40,522 nucleotides of DNA from Caulobacteraceae bacterium. GTDB lineage: Bacteria; Pseudomonadota; Alphaproteobacteria; Caulobacterales; Caulobacteraceae. Location: contig JAIERG010000182.1 in assembly GCA_019747095.1 (NCBI GenBank), forward strand, positions 1-40,522, in the 5' to 3' direction. Position 1 is the stretch's first letter, and each line of letters starts with the position of its first letter. This document shows, piece after piece, positions 1 to 6,698 of this stretch. The translations under genes were made by a program, and so were the position numbers. The notes below the pieces were generated by a model. That model was given only the letters and a program-made list of their open reading frames with translations, was not told the origin of the DNA and did not search any database.

Positions 1-593
1 GATGCAGCGGTTTCCAGCAGCAGGTTGTCGCCGATGGCTTCCAGGCCCGCCTCGTTGAAGAAGACCGCCAGCTCAAGCTGGCCGACCACCTGCGCCTCGG
101 GCGATCCCTGCGAGACCACCTGCACCTGGCCAGTCTTGGAGATGGAGACGTCGATGGCGTCCTGCGGGATGGTGATGGCCGGTTCGACCGCATAGCCGTC
201 CTCGGTCACTAGCTGGCCTTCGCCGTTCAGCGAGAAGTTTCCCGCGCGGGTGTAGCCGATCTCTCCGGACGGCAGGGTGATCTGGAAGTAGCCGCGTCCA
301 TCGACGGCGATGTCGTAGCGGTTGTCGGTGCGTTGGGGCGTGCCCTGCTCGGTGATGCGATAGACGCTGCCGGCCTTGACGCCCAGACCGACCTGGATGC
401 CGGTCGGCACGACCGTGCCTTGGCTGGAGGACTGGGCCCCCATGCGCTCGACGTTCTGGTACATCAGGTCCTGGAACTCGGCGCGCTGGCGCTTGTAGCC
501 GACCGTGTTCATGTTCGCGATGTTGTTGGAGATGACCTCCACGTTCAGCTGCTGGGCGGCCATGCCCGACGCTGCGGTCCTGAGAGCACGCAT
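1..593 (-). CDS. flgG: Flagellar basal-body rod protein FlgG (3' part cut off by window start)
   Basis: Reverse-strand translation from ATG at 593: MRALRTAASGMAAQQLNVEVISNNIANMNTVGYKRQRAEFQDLMYQ..., a classic FlgG N-terminus. It is absent from the ORF track because it runs off the edge. Confidence 0.95.
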   Translation of the reverse strand, partial: MRALRTAASGMAAQQLNVEVISNNIANMNTVGYKRQRAEFQDLMYQNVERMGAQSSSQGTVVPTGIQVGLGVKAGSVYRITEQGTPQRTDNRYDIAVDGRGYFQITLPSGEIGYTRAGNFSLNGEGQLVTEDGYAVEPAITIPQDAIDVSISKTGQVQVVSQGSPEAQVVGQLELAVFFNEAGLEAIGDNLLLETAA

Positions 594-604
594 CTAGGGT
601 CTCC

Positions 605-1342
605 TTAGCTAGACCGGCCCAGGCGCTCGACGGAGCGGCGGGACAGTTCCTGGACGTTCTCGACCATCTTGGTCGCGCGCTCATAGGCGCGGCTGATCTC
701 GATCAGATTTGTGATCTCGACCAGGGTGTTGACGTTGGATCCCTCCAGCATCCCCTGGCGGACCTGGGCACCTGCTGCGTCGATCGGCGCGGCGTTGGAG
801 GCATTCCGATAGAGACCGTCGCCATCCTTGGACAGCACGCCGAGGTCTTCGAACCGGGCCAGGCCCAGCTGGCCGATCACGGCCCCTGCCTGGCTGATCG
901 TACCGTCGTCTGCGACGGTGATCGGCCCTTGTGCCGGATCGATGGTGATTGGGCCGCCGTCGCCGAGAACAGGGCGTCCGGACTTGGTCACCAGCACGCC
1001 CTCGGGGTCGATCGTGAAGGCCCCGTCGCGCGTATAGGCCTCGCCGCCCGCGTCCTCGATGCGGAAGAAGACGCCTTCGCCCTCGATAGCGAAGTCCAGC
1101 GTCCGGCCCGTCTGTTCGAGCGATCCTTGCGAGAAGTCACGGCCCACGCCGTTGTCCAGCACGAAGCTCGCACCCGGTCGGATGGCTTCGTTGCGTGCCC
1201 GATTGCCGACCTCGGCACCGAGCAGAAGTTGCTCGACCTTGAACCCGGTGGTGTCGGCGTTGGCGATGTTATTGGCGGCGATGTCCAGCTCGCGCCTCAG
1301 CGTCATCTGACGCGACAGTCCGATATAGGCGGCGTTTTCCAC
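605..1342 (-). CDS. flgF: Flagellar basal-body rod protein FlgF
   Basis: (V/M)ENAAYIGLSRQMTLRRELDIAANNIANADTTGFKVEQLL..., adjacent to flgG. Likely GTG start at 1342; the longer ORF to 1447 has a non-conserved N-terminus. Confidence 0.9.
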   Translation of the reverse strand: MENAAYIGLSRQMTLRRELDIAANNIANADTTGFKVEQLLLGAEVGNRARNEAIRPGASFVLDNGVGRDFSQGSLEQTGRTLDFAIEGEGVFFRIEDAGGEAYTRDGAFTIDPEGVLVTKSGRPVLGDGGPITIDPAQGPITVADDGTISQAGAVIGQLGLARFEDLGVLSKDGDGLYRNASNAAPIDAAGAQVRQGMLEGSNVNTLVEITNLIEISRAYERATKMVENVQELSRRSVERLGRSS

Positions 1343-1525
1343 GAGAGGCGGGCTCCTTCGCCTCCGACCTCGCAACAGCCGTGCCAAGAGGGTTAACGCC
1401 CGCCACGACTGGATTTGGGCCGGATCTGGAGTTCCGGCACCCGGCAAAACCTGCCGGTTCTACACTTCGCGTTAACCAAGTCGGGCGAGCATGGCGACTG
1501 GGTTACTCCGGGGCGCAAGAACCGC

Positions 1526-2194
1526 ATGCTCAAGCTGGGCAAGAAGAAGGACAAGCCGGCGGCCGACGACGCGACCGCGCTCGCCGCCGCCCATGGTGCT
1601 GATGTCGAGGGCGATGAGGCCCCCAAGAAGAAAAAGCTCCCGCTGCTCTTCATCATCATCCCGGCGGCCCTTGTGGTGCTCGGGGGCGGTGGTGCCGGGG
1701 CCTATTTCTTTCTTCTGGCGCCAAAGCCGGCGGCCGCCGAAGGCGAGCACGGCGAAGAAAAGGCCGGCGATCACGGGGCCGAGAAAAAGGGTGGCGACCA
1801 CGGAGAGAAGAAGGGCGGCGACGGCCACGGAAAAGGCGGTGAGGGCGAGGCCGATCCCTCGCTTGGCAAGATCGCAGAGGGTCCGGATGGCGTGACTTTC
1901 TACACCTTGCCCGACATGGTCGTGAACATTCAGTCCCCCGACGGGCGGCCAACCTTTCTCAAGCTGACGCTGACGCTCGAGATGCACGACGCGGATCTGG
2001 CGCACCAGCTCCAGGGTGAGATGCCGCGCATGCAGGACATGTTCCAGGGGTTCCTGCGCGAGCTGCGGCCCGAAGATCTGGCTGGCTCGGCCGGCAGCTA
2101 TCAGCTGCGCGCTGAAATCCTGCGGCGGGTCAATCTGATCGCAGCTCCGGGACAGGTGGACGCTGTTCTGATCGAAGAAATGCTGGTGCAGTAG
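1526..2194 (+). CDS. fliL: Flagellar basal body-associated protein FliL
   Basis: MLKLGKKKDKP...KKKKLPLLFIIIPAALVVLGGGGAGAYFFLL, single TM, then a C-terminal FliL domain (FYTLPDMVVNIQSPDGRPTFLKLTLTLEM). Immediately upstream of fliM. Start chosen inside ORF 1415..2194. Confidence 0.93.
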   Translation: MLKLGKKKDKPAADDATALAAAHGADVEGDEAPKKKKLPLLFIIIPAALVVLGGGGAGAYFFLLAPKPAAAEGEHGEEKAGDHGAEKKGGDHGEKKGGDGHGKGGEGEADPSLGKIAEGPDGVTFYTLPDMVVNIQSPDGRPTFLKLTLTLEMHDADLAHQLQGEMPRMQDMFQGFLRELRPEDLAGSAGSYQLRAEILRRVNLIAAPGQVDAVLIEEMLVQ

Positions 2195-2197
2195 CCG

Positions 2198-3268
2198 ATG
2201 TCGGATGCTGCCACCGCAGAGGCCGGAGCCGAACCGTTCGCGGCAGCGGACGAGTTCGCCGAGATTCGCTCCAGCGCGGCGGCCGAACGGGTCCTAAACC
2301 AGGACGAAATCGACAGCCTGCTTGGCTTTGACCTCGGTGACGGTGACGACAGCGAGCGCACCGGTATCCGGGCCATCATCAACTCCGCCTTGGTCAGCTA
2401 TGAGCGGCTGCCGATGCTTGAAATCGTCTTCGACCGCCTCGTGCGGTTGATGACGACGTCCTTGCGCAACTTCACCTCTGACAATGTCGAGGTGTCGCTC
2501 GACAACATCTCCTCGATCCGCTTCGGCGACTACCTGAACTCCATCCCGCTTCCGGCCATCCTGGCTGTTTTCCGGGCCGAGGAACTGGACAACTATGGAC
2601 TTCTGACGGTCGACTCCAATCTGATCTACTCGATCGTGGATGTCCTTCTGGGCGGACGGCGCGGGACAGCAGCTCTCAGGATCGAAGGTCGTCCGTACAC
2701 CACCATCGAGCGGGTTCTGGTCCAGCGGATGGTTGAGGTCATTCTGGCGGACGCGCGTTCAGCCTTCGAGCCGTTGACACCGGTCCACTTCAACCTCGAC
2801 CGGCTCGAGACCAATCCCCGCTTCGCCGCCATCGCCCGGCCTGCGAACGCCGCGATCCTGGTCAAGCTGCGCATCGACATGGAGGACCGGGGCGGACGGG
2901 TCGAACTGCTATTGCCTTACGCCACGCTCGAGCCGATCCGGAAAATGCTGCTTCAGCAGTTCATGGGGGAGAAGTTCGGTCGCGACAACATTTGGGAAGG
3001 GCACCTCGCCACGGAACTCTGGACGACCGAGACCGAGGTTCGCGCCGTTCTCGACGAGCAATCGGTTCCGTTGTCGAGGGTCTTGAACCTCAAGGTCGGC
3101 GAAACCCTGATGTTGAACGCCACGCCTGAAACCGACGTGTCACTTCGTTGCGGCCCCATACCGGTTACCACAGGGCGGATGGGTCGAAAGGGGCAACATA
3201 TCGCCATTCGCGTCGATGCTCCCATAAGCGTGGATGTGGCCAACCGACTGACGCAGGGAGGCCGCTGA
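2198..3268 (+). CDS. fliM: Flagellar motor switch protein FliM
   Basis: LNQDEIDSLLGFDLGD (CheY-binding N-terminal motif) and ...ERLPMLEIVFDRLVRLMTTSLRNFTSDNVEVSL...; FliN-like C-terminal domain. Confidence 0.96.
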   Translation: MSDAATAEAGAEPFAAADEFAEIRSSAAAERVLNQDEIDSLLGFDLGDGDDSERTGIRAIINSALVSYERLPMLEIVFDRLVRLMTTSLRNFTSDNVEVSLDNISSIRFGDYLNSIPLPAILAVFRAEELDNYGLLTVDSNLIYSIVDVLLGGRRGTAALRIEGRPYTTIERVLVQRMVEVILADARSAFEPLTPVHFNLDRLETNPRFAAIARPANAAILVKLRIDMEDRGGRVELLLPYATLEPIRKMLLQQFMGEKFGRDNIWEGHLATELWTTETEVRAVLDEQSVPLSRVLNLKVGETLMLNATPETDVSLRCGPIPVTTGRMGRKGQHIAIRVDAPISVDVANRLTQGGR

Positions 3269-3269
3269 C

Positions 3270-3908
3270 GTGACCGGCATGATCATGGACGCCGTTCTGA
3301 TGCTGCTGCTCGTCGCGGCCCTGGGATATGGTGTTCGGCTGGAGAAGAAGCTGAGCCAGCTCCGCGCGGGGCAACTCGCGTTCGCGGGCGCTGTCACCGA
3401 GTTGAACGCGGCCTGCACGCGCGCCGAGAATGCCCTTGCGTCCTTGCGCGCCTCGGGTGAGGAGGCCGATCTGCTTCACGACCGGATCCTGAAGGCGCGC
3501 GCCTTGAAAACGGATCTGGAATCCCTCGTGGCGAGAGGATCGCGCAACACCCTTGTGACTGATCGTGGGCTGGACTCTCACGCGCCGGCGGCCGAAAGCC
3601 GTCTCCCGCTGACCGGTGCGGGTGCCCAGTCCCCTGCTGCCCGGTCCGGGACGGCATCCCGGTCACCGCTTCCGGCAAGGTCCGTAGAGGTTGCCGCGGC
3701 CCCTGCGCCGGACCCGGATGATCGCGCCTTCCGCATGGCCGCCCTGGCGGAACGAATTCAGGGACTGAAAGCGCCGACGACGTCGGCCGCCGCCGGTGCT
3801 GGCAACGTCGATGCCATTCTTCACGCCCTGACCGCTAACCAGTCTGCGAAGCAAAGCCTCAACCGGGCGAGAGCTAAACCCGCCGACGATGACCTTTTCG
3901 CCGCTTAA
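3270..3908 (+). CDS. DUF6468-type flagellar-cluster protein (function unknown)
   Basis: N-terminal TM then LEKKLSQLRAGQLAFAGAVTELNAACTRAENALASLRASGEEADLLHDRILKARALKTDLESL. GTG start overlaps the end of fliM. Position between fliM and motE. Confidence 0.7.
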   Translation: MTGMIMDAVLMLLLVAALGYGVRLEKKLSQLRAGQLAFAGAVTELNAACTRAENALASLRASGEEADLLHDRILKARALKTDLESLVARGSRNTLVTDRGLDSHAPAAESRLPLTGAGAQSPAARSGTASRSPLPARSVEVAAAPAPDPDDRAFRMAALAERIQGLKAPTTSAAAGAGNVDAILHALTANQSAKQSLNRARAKPADDDLFAA

Positions 3909-3929
3909 GCTTCCCCCTGGATTTCATAT

Positions 3930-4895
3930 ATGGCCAAGCTGCCTCGTCTGCTTCCCCTGATCGCCGTCGCTATCGGCGGAGTGGTGGCCGTGCGCGCTGT
4001 CGGCGCGGGCCCGGACCTGTTCCAGGGTGCTGTCGCCTGGGCTGAGGAAGCCGCCGAGACCGCAGGCGAAGCGGTCGCCCCGGCGGCTGCCGCCGCCCGA
4101 CCGGCCCCGGCGGTCTGTGCCCTTTCACCGGAACAACTGGCTCAGCAGGCGGGAATCTCTCCCGCCGAACTCCGTATCCTGCAGTCGCTGCAGACGCGTC
4201 GCACGGAGTTGGATGCCCGCGATGCCGATTTCGCCAGCATGCTGCCATTGATGGTCGCGGCCGAGCAGAAGCTGGACACCAAGATCGCGGCACTGAACGC
4301 CATCAAGGCAGAGGTCCAGACGCTTCTCGGACAGGTCGACGAGCGCGAGCAGGCAGAGACCGCACGGCTCGTGGCCGTCTACTCGGCCATGCGCCCGCGA
4401 GAAGCCGCCGCTGTTTTCGCCACGCTAGAAGACAGCGTGCGTCTGCCGATCGCCGCCGCCATGCGGCCCCGGTCCCTTTCGGCGATCATGGCCCAGATGC
4501 CCCCGGCCGCCGCACGCGAACTCACCGAAAAACTGGCTCAGCGCTTCCAGGCTCAGCAACTGGCCGCCCGCGCTGCCGCCGCGGCCGCAGATACGCCCGC
4601 GGCTCCGGCCCAGGCCGCCGCCGCGCCCGCTGCGAACACTCCCGCCAATACACAGACAGCGGCTCAGGCTCCGGCCGCACAGGCACCGACGGCTGGCGGC
4701 GCACAACCCGCTGCCAATCGGACACCGACGAACCGTTCCCAGCCCCAACGCGCCGCCAGCCGTCCGCCCGCCCGCACGCCGGCTTCGGCCACCACGGGGG
4801 CAACGCCGCCGGTACCGACCGGGCCCCAGCCCTACCAGCCCGGCACCGCCGCGGCAGGAGCGAATCCCCAGGCCCCGCGGCAGTCGGTTCAGTAG
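3930..4895 (+). CDS. motE: MotE-like flagellar protein (MgtE-N-like domain) with long Ala/Pro-rich C-terminal tail
   Basis: Signal/TM, coiled coil (AEQKLDTKIAALNAIKAEVQTLL), then YSAMRPREAAAVFATLEDSVRLPIAAAMRPRSLSAIMAQMPPAAARELTEKL. Flagellar cluster context. Confidence 0.75.
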   Translation: MAKLPRLLPLIAVAIGGVVAVRAVGAGPDLFQGAVAWAEEAAETAGEAVAPAAAAARPAPAVCALSPEQLAQQAGISPAELRILQSLQTRRTELDARDADFASMLPLMVAAEQKLDTKIAALNAIKAEVQTLLGQVDEREQAETARLVAVYSAMRPREAAAVFATLEDSVRLPIAAAMRPRSLSAIMAQMPPAAARELTEKLAQRFQAQQLAARAAAAAADTPAAPAQAAAAPAANTPANTQTAAQAPAAQAPTAGGAQPAANRTPTNRSQPQRAASRPPARTPASATTGATPPVPTGPQPYQPGTAAAGANPQAPRQSVQ

Positions 4896-4917
4896 AACCT
4901 CAACACTGTCCAAACGA

Positions 4918-4945
4918 AACGGCCGGTCCATCGGGACCGGCCGTT
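4918..4945. terminator. Intrinsic terminator, probably bidirectional, between motE and phoH (convergent)
   Basis: aacggccggtcc-atcg-ggaccggccgtt hairpin. T-rich on the + side (ctgttctt) and on the - side (gtttcgtttgg). Confidence 0.85.
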
Positions 4946-4979
4946 CTGTTCTTCAGGGCTTCACCCGCACTTCAGGCGA

Positions 4980-5756
4980 TCAGAGTACGCCGATCATGCT
5001 GGCCACCAGCGGATGGCGAACGATGTCACGTTCGGCCAGGCGCACCACGGCGATTTCCGGCACGGCTTCCAGCTTGGCCGCGATGTCCGCCAGGCCTGAG
5101 ACGCCTGGCAGGAGGTCGGACTGGTGCGGGTCGCCTGTCACCACCATCGTTGAGTGCCAGCCGAGCCGGGTGAGCAGCATCTTCAACTGGGTGTAGGTGC
5201 AGTTCTGGGCCTCATCCACCACCACGAAAGCGTTGTTGAGGGTGCGGCCGCGCATGTAGCCGATAGGGGCGATCTCGATCAGGCCCTCGGCCATGAGGGC
5301 CCCAACGCGCTTCATCGACAACCGGTCCGAGAGGGCGTCGTACAGGGGCCGCAGATAGGGGGCGAGCTTGTCTTCCATGGCCCCGGGCAGAAACCCGATG
5401 GATTCCCCGGCCTCGACAGCCGGGCGCGAGAGAACGATGCGACCGACCTTGCCGGCCTCTAGCGCTTCGACCGCCTTGGCCACGGCCAGATAGGTCTTGC
5501 CAGTGCCCGCCGGACCGAGAGCCAGCGTCAGATTATAGGCATCGACCGCGTTCAGCAGGGCGGCCTGGCCCTCGGACTTGGGCTTCAGCGTCTTCAAGTA
5601 GCCTTGGTCGCGGTCGTCATTGGAAGGATGCGGCGACCAGCCTCGACCGTTCGATGTCGGCAGGCGCCGAACCTTGGCATCATGAGCGCCATAGTCAGGG
5701 CCATCGAAGGCCCCCGCTTCACGAGCTTGACGCTTGAGGGCCGCGCGCTTGGTCAT
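4980..5756 (-). CDS. phoH: PhoH family protein (ATPase)
   Basis: MTKRAALKRQAREAG...LALGPAGTGKTYLAVAKAVEALEAGKVGRIVLSRPAVEAGESIGFLPGAMEDKLAPYLRPLYDAL...FVVVDEAQNCTYTQLKMLLTRLG. Start at 5756 is preferred over the ORF start at 5993. Confidence 0.9.
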   Translation of the reverse strand: MTKRAALKRQAREAGAFDGPDYGAHDAKVRRLPTSNGRGWSPHPSNDDRDQGYLKTLKPKSEGQAALLNAVDAYNLTLALGPAGTGKTYLAVAKAVEALEAGKVGRIVLSRPAVEAGESIGFLPGAMEDKLAPYLRPLYDALSDRLSMKRVGALMAEGLIEIAPIGYMRGRTLNNAFVVVDEAQNCTYTQLKMLLTRLGWHSTMVVTGDPHQSDLLPGVSGLADIAAKLEAVPEIAVVRLAERDIVRHPLVASMIGVL

Positions 5757-5773
5757 TTCAGGCTCCAGGCATG

Positions 5774-5803
5774 AAAAAAGGCGACGCCGGAATGGCATCG
5801 CCT
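5774..5803 (-). terminator. Intrinsic terminator or attenuator in the phoH 5' leader
   Basis: On - strand: AGGCGATGCC-ATTCC-GGCGTCGCCT followed by TTTTT. 10-bp stem (one G-U), ending ~17 nt upstream of the phoH ATG. Confidence 0.75.
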
Positions 5804-6058
5804 CGAACGAGGGTGGGGAGGTGGAAGGAGGCGACGGAACGACGTCCGGGGTCGCAGATGTATCCCACATCGGGCGGCGAGCACCGCCCCAGACCCGAAC
5901 GCGGCACGCACGCTCTCCTGGGCTCTGACCGGACCGGGCTTGATCCGGCTTCGGATCCGGGGCGGAAATGGCCACCTCGAATCGCATCAACACCTTGATG
6001 CTAACGTGGTTTACGAAGGCTTAAAGGGCCTATCGGGTCCAGATGAGATGAGGGTTTG

Positions 6059-6589
6059 ATGACAGTCTATTCGCTGGCGGACAAGAAACCGCAGCTTCCC
6101 GCAGAGGGCGAATACTGGATTGCGCCGAACGCCACGGTGATCGGCGACGTCACCCTGAAGTCGGGCGCCAGCATCTGGTTCGGGGCGGTCGTGCGCGGCG
6201 ACAACGATCCCGTCGTCATTGGCGAAAACACCAACATCCAGGACGGCAGTGTGCTGCATTCCGATCCGGGAGACCCTCTGATCATTGGGTCAAACGTCAC
6301 GGTCGGTCACATGGCCATGCTCCATAGCTGCACCATCGGCGACGGCACGCTGATCGGCATCGGGGCGGTGGTGCTGGGGCGGGCCAAGATCGGGAAGAAC
6401 TGCCTGATCGGGGCCAACGCGCTGATCACCGAAGGCAAGGAGATTCCGGACGGTTCTCTGGTCATGGGCCAGCCGGGGAAGGTGGTGCGAGCGCTCGAGC
6501 CCGGGCAGATCGCTGCGCTGGAGGCCTCTGCGGCGCATTATGTTCAGAACTGGAAGCGGTATGCGGCGACGTTACGTCGTGAATCGTGA
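6059..6589 (+). CDS. Gamma-carbonic anhydrase family protein (left-handed beta-helix hexapeptide repeats)
   Basis: [83 protein letters not shown]; three His in gamma-CA-like positions. Confidence 0.9.
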   Translation: MTVYSLADKKPQLPAEGEYWIAPNATVIGDVTLKSGASIWFGAVVRGDNDPVVIGENTNIQDGSVLHSDPGDPLIIGSNVTVGHMAMLHSCTIGDGTLIGIGAVVLGRAKIGKNCLIGANALITEGKEIPDGSLVMGQPGKVVRALEPGQIAALEASAAHYVQNWKRYAATLRRES

Positions 6590-6698
6590 CGTAAAGTTCA
6601 TTTTACACATCATGACAGGGCGGTAAGGAGTCGCATCGACCATGCGGGGGGCCGTCTGGTCATCTTTCTGTCCGTCTCGCCCCATGACCGGAGCCACA

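Noticed and set aside
73-684. 203-aa minus ORF in the track at the window start
   Set aside because: Out of frame with flgG, whose correct translation gives a clear FlgG N-terminus at 593.
5757-5993. 79-aa N-terminal extension of PhoH
   Set aside because: Non-conserved-looking sequence running through an intrinsic terminator hairpin. MTKRAALKRQ at 5756 is a better start, although proteomics could overturn this.
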